From Lentisphaerota bacterium (GTDB taxonomy: Bacteria > Verrucomicrobiota > Lentisphaeria > Victivallales > Victivallaceae): a stretch of DNA of 64,000 nucleotides. The notes beneath the pieces were generated by a model. The model was not told the origin of the DNA and ran no database searches. It saw only the letters and a program-made list of their open reading frames with translations. Shown here one piece after another: positions 17,719 to 26,101 of the stretch. A program made the position numbers and the translations under genes. The stretch covers positions 1 to 64,000 of the forward strand of contig JAAEMX010000224.1 of assembly GCA_024225035.1 (NCBI GenBank), in the 5' to 3' direction. Position 1 is the first letter of the stretch. The number at the start of each line of letters is the position of its first letter.

Positions 17719-19026
17719 ATGCACGAAAGACTTATTGCAAAAATTGATAAGCGGGAAGCGAAAATCGGCGTTGTTGGACTGGGATATGTCGGTCTGCCGT
17801 TGGTTATTGAATTCTGCAAGGCAAAATTTTCTGTATTGGGGCTGGATATAGACTCTAAGAAAGTTACAGCTTTAAAGAAATCCAGGACTTACATTAAACA
17901 CATTCCTTCTGAACATCTTGCTGAAATTAATAATGCCGGCCTGTTTGATGCTACTGTGGATTTTTCACGAGCTGCTGAATGTGATGTTATAATTATATGT
18001 GTGCCGACTCCGCTTACACATCACCGTGAGCCGGACATGAGCTATATTGTAAAAACGGCTGAATCTCTTGCTCCATATGTTCGGAAAGAACAGCTTTATT
18101 CCCTCGAATCAACTACTTATCCGGGAACAACACGTGACGTGCTAGTTCCGGCTCTGGAAAAAAGTACTGACCTCAAGGCTGGCAAAGATTTTTTGGTAGC
18201 ATATTCGCCTGAGCGTGAAGACCCAAACAACGATAAATTCTCAACTTCCAATATTCCAAAGGTTGTTGGTGGTATTGACTATTCCAGTCTAAAAGTGGCC
18301 GAAGCGTTGTATGGCACTATTATTTGCCGTACGGTACCTGTTACTTCAACAGATACTGCTGAAGCTACTAAGCTTATGGAGAATATATTCCGTGCGGTAA
18401 ATATTGCACTTGCTAATGAGCTGAAAGTTATCTTTAGCAAGATGGACATTGATGTCTGGGAAGTTATTGAGGCTGCGAAGACTAAGCCGTTTGGCTTTAT
18501 GCCGTTTTATCCCGGGCCTGGCCTTGGCGGGCACTGTATTCCGATTGACCCGTTTTATCTGACCTGGAAAGCGCGTGAATATGATTCACCGACTAAGTTT
18601 ATTGAGTTGGCTGGTGAAATTAATACAAATATGCCTTATCATGTTATTCAGCAAATGCTTGAGATTATGAATAAGAATGACTTGTGCATGAAAGGCAGTA
18701 AAATTCTTATTGTTGGTTTAGCTTACAAGAAAAATGTTGATGACCCACGTGAAAGCCCCAGTTTTAAGCTGTGGGAACTGTTGGAGGAGCGTGGTGCGGA
18801 TGTTGATTTCCATGATCCTTACTGCTTAAAGGCTCCGCATATGCGTGAATGGCCTCAGTTTGAGGGGACGCCAAGTGCGCCGATTGAAAAGGCTTCCGAA
18901 TATGATGTTGTGCTGATTTCTACAGCTCATGACAATATTAACTACGAGCAGCTGGTTAAAGATGCCAAGCTGGTAATCGATACCAGAAACGCAGCTCCCG
19001 CAGCTCCGAATGTTTACAAAGCGTAA
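17719..19026 (+). CDS. Nucleotide-sugar dehydrogenase (UDP-GlcNAc/UDP-ManNAc 6-dehydrogenase type)
   Basis: NAD-dependent four-electron oxidation of a UDP-N-acetylhexosamine to the uronic acid, for capsule, O-antigen or exopolysaccharide. The NAD fold begins GVVGLGYVGLPL with GxGxxG at 20-25. ICVPTPL at ~93-99 and SLESTTYPGTT at ~128-138 are family hallmarks. The catalytic cysteine is C273 in PGLGGHCIPIDPFYL. The C-terminal substrate domain has GLAYKKNVDDPRESPS. Length (435) and the H-R-E-P-D segment at 102-106 favour the WbpA-like group over UDP-glucose dehydrogenase. It is followed by gmk after 17 bases. No other sugar-biosynthesis genes are adjacent. wbpA-like, but the exact substrate is not proven. 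Confidence 0.92.
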   Translation: MHERLIAKIDKREAKIGVVGLGYVGLPLVIEFCKAKFSVLGLDIDSKKVTALKKSRTYIKHIPSEHLAEINNAGLFDATVDFSRAAECDVIIICVPTPLTHHREPDMSYIVKTAESLAPYVRKEQLYSLESTTYPGTTRDVLVPALEKSTDLKAGKDFLVAYSPEREDPNNDKFSTSNIPKVVGGIDYSSLKVAEALYGTIICRTVPVTSTDTAEATKLMENIFRAVNIALANELKVIFSKMDIDVWEVIEAAKTKPFGFMPFYPGPGLGGHCIPIDPFYLTWKAREYDSPTKFIELAGEINTNMPYHVIQQMLEIMNKNDLCMKGSKILIVGLAYKKNVDDPRESPSFKLWELLEERGADVDFHDPYCLKAPHMREWPQFEGTPSAPIEKASEYDVVLISTAHDNINYEQLVKDAKLVIDTRNAAPAAPNVYKA

Positions 19027-19043
19027 AGTGAGATTAGGTACTT

Positions 19044-19679
19044 ATGAGTAACGATGTTACAGAACGCAATGGAATGTTGATTGTTGTTTCCGGGGCAAGT
19101 GGCACCGGCAAGTCAACGGTTTGTGGTAAAGTACGAGAACTGTTGCCTGAGCTAGGTTTTTCGGTTTCCTGTACTACACGTAATCCTCGGCCTGGTGAAC
19201 AGGACGGGCGTGATTACTACTATATTTCAAAAGACGAATTTACTTCTCGGATTGACCGTGGCGAATTTGTTGAATACGCTGAGGTTTTCAGTAACTATTA
19301 TGGCACTTTAAAAAATGAAGTTATTGAAAAAGTGAAAAGCGGTCAAGATGTTTTTCTGGATATCGATATTCAGGGAGCCTTGCAGATTCAGGCTGCAGCT
19401 GAAAAAGATGAACTGCTGAAGAGTTGCTCTGAGTTTATTTTTATTGTACCTCCTTCTCTTAGTGAGCTTGAGCAGCGTTTACGCGGCAGGGCCTCAGATT
19501 CTGAAGTACAGGTTAAGCAGCGTCTGGAAAAAGCTAAGCACGAGATTAGCTTCTGGAAAAAATACGATTATGTTATAATAAATGATGATTTGGAACAGGC
19601 TGTTACTGAAATGGTAAGCCTGATCAAAGCATTGCGTCTTGCAACAAAACGTATGCCGGAGGATAGGTTCAATGTCTGA
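19044..19679 (+). CDS. gmk: Guanylate kinase
   Basis: Phosphorylates GMP to GDP with ATP; essential in nucleotide metabolism. P-loop GASGTGKST at 17-25. The GMP-binding segment has SCTTRNPRPGEQDGRDYYYI and then EFVEYAEVFSNYYGT, both diagnostic. LDIDIQGALQI carries the conserved D-x-D-x-Q-G. The lid is LRGRASDSEVQVKQRL. The length of 211 is normal. Its last 8 bases overlap the start of coaC, so the two are translationally coupled. In many bacteria gmk sits beside rpoZ and coaBC; rpoZ is absent here. Confidence 0.97.
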   Translation: MSNDVTERNGMLIVVSGASGTGKSTVCGKVRELLPELGFSVSCTTRNPRPGEQDGRDYYYISKDEFTSRIDRGEFVEYAEVFSNYYGTLKNEVIEKVKSGQDVFLDIDIQGALQIQAAAEKDELLKSCSEFIFIVPPSLSELEQRLRGRASDSEVQVKQRLEKAKHEISFWKKYDYVIINDDLEQAVTEMVSLIKALRLATKRMPEDRFNV

Positions 19680-20214
19680 TAAGAGCAAAAAATGTATTGT
19701 TCTCGGAGTAACAGGCGGAATCGCTGCCTATAAAGCTGCTGACCTATGCAGTAAAATGGTTCAAGCCGGATATGATGTTCATGTTATTATGACCGCATCT
19801 GCGTTGGAATTGATAACTGAGCGTACATTTTTAACGTTATCCCGCAATCCGGTAACTACAACGCTCTGGGATGTGCCGATATGGCAGCCTGAGCATATTG
19901 CTTTGGCTGAAAGAGCTGATTTGCTGGTGGTAGCCCCGTGTACAGCTAACTTTATCGGCAAATACACTCATGGTATTGGTGATGATGCCTTAACAACATT
20001 TGCACTGGCCCATACGGAGAAAGTTTTGTTAGCTCCGGCCATGAACCCGCGGATGTGGCAGAATGCGGCAGTTAAGGAAAATATTGAGATTCTGAAAACA
20101 CGCGATGTTGAATTTATTGGCCCTGAGCCAGGAAGGGTTGCATGCGGCGATGACGGCCTTGGGCGCATGGCTGAACCCGTAGAGATACTTGAGCAAGTTA
20201 AAAGACTATTTTAA
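19672..20214 (+). CDS. coaC: Phosphopantothenoylcysteine decarboxylase (stand-alone CoaC)
   Basis: FMN-dependent decarboxylation of 4'-phosphopantothenoyl-cysteine in coenzyme A synthesis. I choose the ATG at 19672, which has GGAGG upstream and overlaps the gmk stop by 8 bases, giving 180 residues. Motifs: GVTGGIAAYKA at 12-22; active-site H75 in PEHIALA; PAMNPRMW at 122-129 (PxMNxxMW); substrate-clamp C158 in ACGDDGLGRM. All key residues are intact. Most bacteria have a fused ~400-residue CoaBC; here the protein stops at the end of CoaC and no CoaB domain follows, so CoaB must be encoded elsewhere. Confidence 0.93.
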   Translation: MSDKSKKCIVLGVTGGIAAYKAADLCSKMVQAGYDVHVIMTASALELITERTFLTLSRNPVTTTLWDVPIWQPEHIALAERADLLVVAPCTANFIGKYTHGIGDDALTTFALAHTEKVLLAPAMNPRMWQNAAVKENIEILKTRDVEFIGPEPGRVACGDDGLGRMAEPVEILEQVKRLF

Positions 20215-21049
20215 TCAAAAGAAATATCCAATTTTGTCCCGGCCTAGATAATGAGTGTTATCCTTTTGCCAGAGATTTCCTCCTCTGTTTGTGAGAGCCT
20301 TGGTTTTGTTGCCGGCTTTGTCTACTCGCATGCATCCCAGAAGAATTAAGGCTGCTTCTGTAATTGTGCTGTTTGAATTATATATTCCTCTGAGCATAAT
20401 GTATGCACTGTCTATGAAGAAAGAAAGATAATCGTTTATATATTGGTCTCTTTGAGGTGAGTCGAAGCCTCCACTATTTGCAAAATCTAAGGCTCTATGG
20501 TAATGTTCCAAGGCTGTGCGGCACATGGCAATGTGTTTTGGCAGGTATTCAAAGCACTGATTCTGTGAGTTCCAGTAGGTGTATTTTTCAAAAAATTCAA
20601 GCTCCATTGAGCGGTTATAGGGGGCCTTAGCTATAATATTCATTAATTTATCATCGGCTGCAATATGTGATTCGGCGTATTTTTCTATCTGGGAGGCGCC
20701 GCGAGCGTAAGGTGGGAACTTTTGTTGTTCTTGATTAACCTCTCTGTTGCTTTCACAAAAATTATCTAATTCAATACGGGCATAGCGTATTAGTTGCTGA
20801 AGTTTATGAATGGAAAAAGGTTCAAGATAAAACCCAGGCGTTGCGGAAGGAATCATCTTAGTGCTTTTACTGCTGAATTTGCAATAAAGAATATACGAAA
20901 TAATCAGGTGATCCTCTGTATTCAAAAGAGTCTGGTCGTTTGTATACTTGAACGAAATCATTGAGTTTACCATATCGTTCGAGCCTGGTGGTGATAAGTT
21001 GATCGTCAGATACCATGTCAAGAATAAAGTTTGAGACTCTGCCCGGCAT
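20215..21049 (-). pseudogene. Hypothetical gene split by a frameshift
   Basis: Not recognised. The true start is the ATG at 21049, with a perfect GGAGGAGG 8 bases upstream, giving MPGRVSNFILDMVSDDQLIT...SPDYFVYSLLQ. That frame stops at 20867. The rest of the protein (STKMIPSATPGFYLEPFSIH to NTHYLGRDKIGYFF) is read one base over and ends at 20215. Removing one base near 20885 would give Q-FSSKST and join the two into about 277 residues. The C-terminal part is helical (HIAMCRTALEHYHRALDF; DYLSFFIDSAYIMLRGIY) with no signal peptide. Could be a sequencing error, true decay or programmed frameshifting. Convergent with coaC, with no gap. Confidence 0.6.
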
Positions 21050-21262
21050 AATTTGTCCTCCTCCATAAAAAATATCCAGCAATTACAAATTGTAGGGTTC
21101 TTGCTTTTATAAAAAATCCAATATTTCCCTCAAGGATTGTTTGGTAAATACAAGAGTCTGCTACGCAATATCCTATGATGATATTATAATTCTCATTGTT
21201 CTAAAAAGCAATTAATAAGATATATAATAAATATGAAGTAAGTTGACTGGAATTAGTCTAAT

Positions 21263-21293
21263 AAAAAAGCGTCATTCAAGAAGTATGAATGAC
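21263..21293 (-). terminator. Rho-independent terminator
   Basis: GTCATTCA and TGAATGAC pair over 8 bp with a 7-base loop; on the minus strand it is followed by GCTTTTTT. It ends the oxidoreductase transcript at 21318. Bases 21083-21262 hold no gene. Confidence 0.8.
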
Positions 21294-21317
21294 ACTTTAA
21301 GAAAATAAACTGAATGA

Positions 21318-22577
21318 TTAGCTGTTCAAGGCTTTTTTGCGAGCCTGAGCCAGCAGTGAATATTTATTTATAAGATCACTGGCTGTAACATCTTCAAGGC
21401 CATCGCCGTCGATAGCATCAAGGTAGCAGTTAAGTACCATTGCAAAATGTTCTTCGTGAGAAGGAGCGGCCTCCGCCGGAACTGAAATGCGGTAGCGATC
21501 ACCTTCTTTGGCTGCTGTAATTCCAGAAGTTCCAAAATCTTCGAGCGCTTTATTCAGAGCATTGGCAAATTCAGAGTAATCTTCCTCTGGAGCAACGTAA
21601 AAAGCAGTTTTTCCGCCAGTGTGCGGCCCTTGATCAATGATGATGCTTGCTTTTGTGCCGCGAGTAATGGAATAATGTGTATCTCCACTGCCTTCAGGAG
21701 CTTCAAGAGCCCATTCTACTGAAAGGCTTACGGGGATTCCCTTAATCGCGTAAGAGAGTTCCCCGTTTGCATAAAGGTTGAGCTTGTTATCTTCCACATT
21801 ATCTTTGAGCTCTGCCGGGAAAGCGTCCTGCTTGGTGATAGTTTTAAACTTATCAAGCGGTACGATTGTTGACCAGCGTCTGGCTGATTTTAAATTGATT
21901 TCTTCTTGAGAGATAATTTCATCATCAAAAAGCATCCATTTGACCAAGTCAGCAAAGTGAGTATTTACATCCAGAATTCCTTCACCTTGAACGTTTACGT
22001 CAAAGTACCAGCCTGGTCTTACTAAAGGTGCTCCGTTAACCATTTTGTAGAGATGATGCACACTTTTCTTCTCAACCGCAGGGCAGTTTCCTGACAGCTT
22101 AAAGTCTCCAAATACATTCTGATTTTTGATCAGGTATTTGTTCAGGATTGAATGTATTTCATTGCGTTCTGTCATTATGTCATTTACGGCTGCGCTGTTA
22201 TCTGCGATTTGTGATAAGACATCAACACCGTCTGCATCAATGGTCAACGGCTTGTCAGCCAGAACATTAATGCCAGCGGTGTGGAGTTTCTCAATGTCGT
22301 AGATTTTACGGTCATTCTTGCCTGCTAAAATAGCGATATCGCCTTTACCGTCAACTATGGCTTTGGCCAAATAGTCTTTACCGGTATAAAGGTTAAAATT
22401 CCAGCATGTAGGATTTTCTTCACGGTTATTGAACGAGTTGGCCAGCTTCATGAAGTTATCAAGATCCGGTCCCGCTTCTGAATATATATAAACATCATTA
22501 TTGAGAGCAGGATGCTTTTCGCGAAGGACAAGTCCGGCATGAAAATGTCCTGGATTAATTATCATTATAGTGTGCAT
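21318..22577 (-). CDS. Gfo/Idh/MocA-type oxidoreductase with 'putative oxidoreductase C-terminal' domain
   Basis: NAD(P)-dependent oxidation or isomerisation of a sugar or cyclitol derivative is likely. The start is the ATG at 22577 with GAGG 7 bases before; an upstream frame extension overlaps the neighbouring gene and is not used. The N-terminal Rossmann part begins MIINPGHFHAGL, and GINVLADKPLTID near residue 130 is the family's conserved K-P motif (DKP instead of EKP). The C-terminal beta domain (GWYFDVNVQGEGILDVNTHF; RWSTIVPLDKF; HFAMVLNCYLDAI) is of the type common in PVC and Bacteroidetes sugar-catabolism clusters. 419 residues. It follows the enolase-superfamily gene by 37 bases, so the two probably act on the same carbohydrate acid. 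Confidence 0.85.
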   Translation of the reverse strand: MHTIMIINPGHFHAGLVLREKHPALNNDVYIYSEAGPDLDNFMKLANSFNNREENPTCWNFNLYTGKDYLAKAIVDGKGDIAILAGKNDRKIYDIEKLHTAGINVLADKPLTIDADGVDVLSQIADNSAAVNDIMTERNEIHSILNKYLIKNQNVFGDFKLSGNCPAVEKKSVHHLYKMVNGAPLVRPGWYFDVNVQGEGILDVNTHFADLVKWMLFDDEIISQEEINLKSARRWSTIVPLDKFKTITKQDAFPAELKDNVEDNKLNLYANGELSYAIKGIPVSLSVEWALEAPEGSGDTHYSITRGTKASIIIDQGPHTGGKTAFYVAPEEDYSEFANALNKALEDFGTSGITAAKEGDRYRISVPAEAAPSHEEHFAMVLNCYLDAIDGDGLEDVTASDLINKYSLLAQARKKALNS

Positions 22578-22614
22578 GTTATCCTCAAACAAATTAAATA
22601 GTTTTTGCTGATTA

Positions 22615-24004
22615 TTATTTTGCAGCAGGCTGCGGCATTTCCCTCTCGATTTTCTGTAAGCGATATCCGAAACCTGATCCACTCAAGGTGGAGAAGTCTA
22701 CAATGCCTTCGCGGCGTTTGTAGAGGGCAGGGTGAACTTGTTCTTCTTCTTTAGAAGTTGCCGGATAGAACTGCATTGCGTTGCATTCAACCCCCCATGA
22801 TAGTGCCGATATTTGCGGCGAGCAGGCAGTGCGGAACGATCGCCAGCATAGGATTTGTCAAATCCTGCACCATCAAAGTCATGCCATGAGCTTTGGCCCA
22901 GCATGCGGAGAGCAGTGCTCCGGTTTGAGTTTTACATGTTTTAAGGGCAACTCCGGTCCAGCCAAGTTCGCGTCCTAGTTTCACCAGTTGCCAGTCATGG
23001 GCGCTTTCGTCCATGAATAAAGGTTTGCGTGCAGAAACGCTGTGAACATCAATCTGATTAGCTTCCAGATCATATGGGAAAGGTTGTTCTACGTAAAGGA
23101 TTCTGCGGAATACGTCAGGATGTTCAAAAGTCAGTTTGTCGAGAATTTCATTAACATAGCCGGTATTAGTTACCATGCAGTTAAAGTCGGTTGAAAGCCA
23201 GTCTACATCGTATTCAGCAGCCATTTTGCCAACTTCCACAAGTCTTTGATAATCCCATTCCTTGTCATTACCGCATAGTTTAATTTTGAGGCAGTTCAGT
23301 CCGTCTACTTTGAGCCATTCTGTCAGTGTTACTGGATAACCGTCCTCTGGTTCAGATCCGGTGCGCTCTTCGTCGGTAAGTAAGTCCTTGCCGCCGACAA
23401 GGTGCCAGACTGGTAGTTTGGAGGGAACTGTTTCTACAAAGAAGTCACATGGATATTTGCCTTCAAAAGATACATCCGCTTTTTCGGCAGGAGTTAAGAA
23501 GCTGCTGAGGTCTTTGTTCATGTATTCAGCGTTATAAGTATCATATACTGGAACGCCATGGTAGTTGCCGTAGGCGTCGTGAAGGGCAATGTCAAAAGCT
23601 GAAAGGCATACCAAAGCGCTGAGATGAGGCATTGGGTTTTCTGACTTGGCGTTGAATTCATCAAGCAGTGTATCAAGCTTGTTGTACATGAACTCATGAC
23701 CGATTTCCATTGGGTGTCCAACAAAAACAAAATTTTTCCAGGCATCATTTAAAACGGCACAGAATTCTTTCATGTGTTTTTCGCGTTCTTCAAAAGAAAG
23801 AGCAGCCGGCCATGTCTAGCCCACGCTTAAAGGAGTTTCTCCCCAGCCTTCCGCGGTATTTCCTGAAGCCCCCAGAACTGTAAGTTTAACTCTAGCACAA
23901 GTAATTGACTCCATTACTTCCGATCCAAATTTCAATGGTACCCGCATTGGAGCCGGTATGAAATAAAGCTCTGAATTGATAACCTTGATATCTTTTTCAG
24001 ACAT
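22615..24004 (-). pseudogene. Enolase-superfamily (MR/MLE) gene with amber codon and frameshift
   Basis: Dehydratase, epimerase or cycloisomerase of a sugar acid or dipeptide; exact reaction unknown. Start ATG at 24004 with GGAGGG upstream: MSEKDIKVINSELYFIPAPM. After GWGETPLSVG comes TAG at 23816-23818, where TGG (Trp) is expected before TWPAALSFEERE. The frame then continues with KxK (CLKIKL), metal ligands in STDFN, VEQPF and FMDES, and LKTCKTQT. At the C-run 22791-22796 one extra G on the coding strand causes a stop; removing it gives MGVECNAMQFYPATSKEEE and a normal tail ending PQPAAK at 22615. TAG is a normal stop elsewhere in the window, so recoding is unlikely. Confidence 0.85.
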
Positions 24005-24197
24005 CTGTCCCTCCGAAATATAATTAAAATAAATAGTTAAATATGATAAAAATATACTGTTCGACATCGAAATAGGCAACAGGATGTGTAAACATTTTTG
24101 CAACAAATTTATTTTAAGGCCTTAATTAGGTTGGCAAGGTTGTTCAATAATGCTATTTTATCTAATTAAATGCAACTGTTTAAACATGAGGTTCGGC

Positions 24198-25379
24198 ATG
24201 AAAGCATATAAGATTTTAAGTTACCTGTTAATGGCTGCTTTTTTATTGATTGCGGGTTGTAGAAGTACTTCGGTTCCTAGGGATGCAGTCAAGTTAGGAG
24301 TTGTGTTACCGCTAAGCGGAAAGTTTGGAGAATATGGGAAAAAAGTTCTTGCTGGAATGAAGTTTGCGCAGGATAAAATAAATTTAAAAGGTGGCGTAAA
24401 CGGGAAACAATTAGTTCTGGTGATAATTGATAATAAAAGTGTTGGACGAGAATCAGCCAAAGCCTTTGAGAAGCTGGCGAAAATGAAAGATATCGTACTT
24501 GTTATGGGGTCTTACTCGACTAATTGCACACTTGCCATGAAGCCGTTGGCTTTGAAATATAAACTTCCTTTGATTACCTCAACTGCTACTAATAATGTTG
24601 TAACAGAACGGAATGGCTATGTTTTCAGAACATGTTTCAGGGATTCATATCAGGCTGCAGCGATGGCTTATTTTGCTTATGACTCTAGGCTGGTAACGAA
24701 AATAGGCATTATGATGGATCTTGATGAAAACGGAACTTATAGCCGTGATCTTGGACGTAAGTTTGGTTTCGCTTTTGAAAAGCTTGGTGGAAAGGTTGTG
24801 AAAAGAGTTGGTTTCTATCATGGTAAGAAAGAGTTTAAAAATCAGGTTGACACTTTGACTGAAAATAAAGCAAAGGGCATTTTTGCCGCATGTTATGACT
24901 CTGATGCTGTAGAGCTGGTTAAGCAGGCTCGAGCTCAAGGATATAATTATTCGCTTTTCGGCAGTGACGGCTGGGATGAAAGAAATTTTTATGAAAACAG
25001 CGGAGACAAACCGGGGAAATGTTATTTTGCTTCGTTGTTTTCGCCTGATTTGAATACGCCGCAGACAAAAGCTTTTGTCGAGGAATTTACAGCGTTGAAA
25101 AGTCGTATGCCGGGAGCTTGTGAAGCTCAAGGCTTTGACGTTGTAAATATTGCAGCAGAAGCCGTTGGAATGACTGAACCGGGAAAAGATGTCCGTGGCG
25201 GTCTATATAGGATTCAAGATTACAAGGGTGTTGTGGGCTCTATAAGTATTAGTGCAAGTCGTGATGCCCAACGTGATTTATTCGTAAAGACTTTGGTCAA
25301 GGGGGCGGATGGTAAATATCATCCTGAGTTGGTCAAGGTTATAACGCCTGAACTAATAAAGAGAGCGCTATTGAAATGA
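24198..25379 (+). CDS. Periplasmic binding lipoprotein, branched-chain amino acid (LIV) type
   Basis: Substrate-binding component of a type I periplasmic-binding-protein system. I start at the ATG at 24198, so the protein opens MKAYKILSYLLMAAFLLIAG with lipobox LIAGC (Cys22). The first lobe begins VKLGVVLPLSGKFGEYG, the Peripla_BP_6 hallmark, with GGVNGKQLVLVIIDN and MGSYSTNCTLAMKP. Second lobe: KIGIMMDLDENGTYSRDLG and GIFAACYDSDAVELVKQA. 393 residues. No permease or ATPase gene is nearby, so it may work with a remote transporter or as a sensor. The next gene overlaps its stop by 4 bases (ATGA), so they are coupled. The ligand cannot be read from sequence. Confidence 0.88.
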   Translation: MKAYKILSYLLMAAFLLIAGCRSTSVPRDAVKLGVVLPLSGKFGEYGKKVLAGMKFAQDKINLKGGVNGKQLVLVIIDNKSVGRESAKAFEKLAKMKDIVLVMGSYSTNCTLAMKPLALKYKLPLITSTATNNVVTERNGYVFRTCFRDSYQAAAMAYFAYDSRLVTKIGIMMDLDENGTYSRDLGRKFGFAFEKLGGKVVKRVGFYHGKKEFKNQVDTLTENKAKGIFAACYDSDAVELVKQARAQGYNYSLFGSDGWDERNFYENSGDKPGKCYFASLFSPDLNTPQTKAFVEEFTALKSRMPGACEAQGFDVVNIAAEAVGMTEPGKDVRGGLYRIQDYKGVVGSISISASRDAQRDLFVKTLVKGADGKYHPELVKVITPELIKRALLK

Positions 25380-26044
25380 GTTATAAGGTAAGAAGAGCGA
25401 GGGGGCCGATTGAGTTTAGTGATGCGTGGGATGAAGGAGCCTGGAGCTGTGCTGATGTTGCAAAAATTGACTGTTTCAGAGAGGAAAGCAGTGAACATAA
25501 ACCTGATACGCAATGCAAACTGCTTTATGATGAGTCTGGTATTTATGGCTTGTTCAATGTTAAAGATAAGTATGTGCGTTGTGTTTCCACTGAGTTTCAG
25601 GCAGGTGTTTGTGGTGATAGCTGTGTCGAGTTTTTTGTCTGGCCAGAAGGTGGTAATGGTTATTTGAATTTTGAGTTTAACTGTGGTGGTAACCTGCTGG
25701 TTTTTCATATCTGGGACTGGGAGCGTCGAGAAGCAGGATTTGGCGGTTTTAAAGCCTTGACTGAAGAAGATGTTTATGGGATGAAGATATTTACAACTCT
25801 GCCTTCAGTAGTTGAGCCTGAAATAGCTGAAGATACTAACTGGAAGTTAGGATTCTATATTCCTTTTAAATTACTCAGAAAGAAGACCGGAATGCCTGAG
25901 GGGAATATTTCCACGCAAAAGTGGCGGGCAAATTTCTATAAATGCGGAGATAAAACCTCGCATCCGCACTGGGCTTCCTGGAAGCCATTGAGTACGAAAA
26001 ATTTTCATTTGCCTGAGCGTTTTGGGGAAATTAACTTCGAATAG
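25376..26044 (+). CDS. CBM9-like carbohydrate-binding protein, 222 aa
   Basis: Resembles the family 9-like carbohydrate-binding module that stands alone in many PVC and Bacteroidetes genomes. It has no signal peptide. Motifs: FSDAWDEGAW near the N-terminus, LLYDESGIYGLFNVKDKYVR, CGDSCVEFFVWP (the conserved 'DSCVEfF' turn) and NFEFNCGGNLL, ending WKLGFYIPFKLL and WRANFYKCGD, HWASWKPL. Start overlaps the binding-protein stop. The pairing with a solute-binding lipoprotein is odd because this protein should be cytoplasmic while the partner is periplasmic. Ends at TAG, followed by a shared terminator. Confidence 0.82.
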   Translation: MSYKVRRARGPIEFSDAWDEGAWSCADVAKIDCFREESSEHKPDTQCKLLYDESGIYGLFNVKDKYVRCVSTEFQAGVCGDSCVEFFVWPEGGNGYLNFEFNCGGNLLVFHIWDWERREAGFGGFKALTEEDVYGMKIFTTLPSVVEPEIAEDTNWKLGFYIPFKLLRKKTGMPEGNISTQKWRANFYKCGDKTSHPHWASWKPLSTKNFHLPERFGEINFE

Positions 26045-26061
26045 TTTTAAGAGGAAATAAA

Positions 26062-26091
26062 AAAAGCCCTGCCGTAAGTGACAGGGCTTTT
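26062..26091. terminator. Bidirectional terminator between convergent genes
   Basis: AAAAGCCCTG and CAGGGCTTTT form a 10-bp stem with loop CCGTAAGTGA. T-runs occur on both strands, so it can end the CBM9-like gene and the ROK regulator gene that face each other. Confidence 0.9.
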
Positions 26092-26101
26092 CCGAATATG
26101 G

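Noticed and set aside
22615-24004. Amber codon as pyrrolysine or recoded sense codon
   Set aside because: TAG is a normal terminator of other genes in the window and the same gene also has a frameshift.
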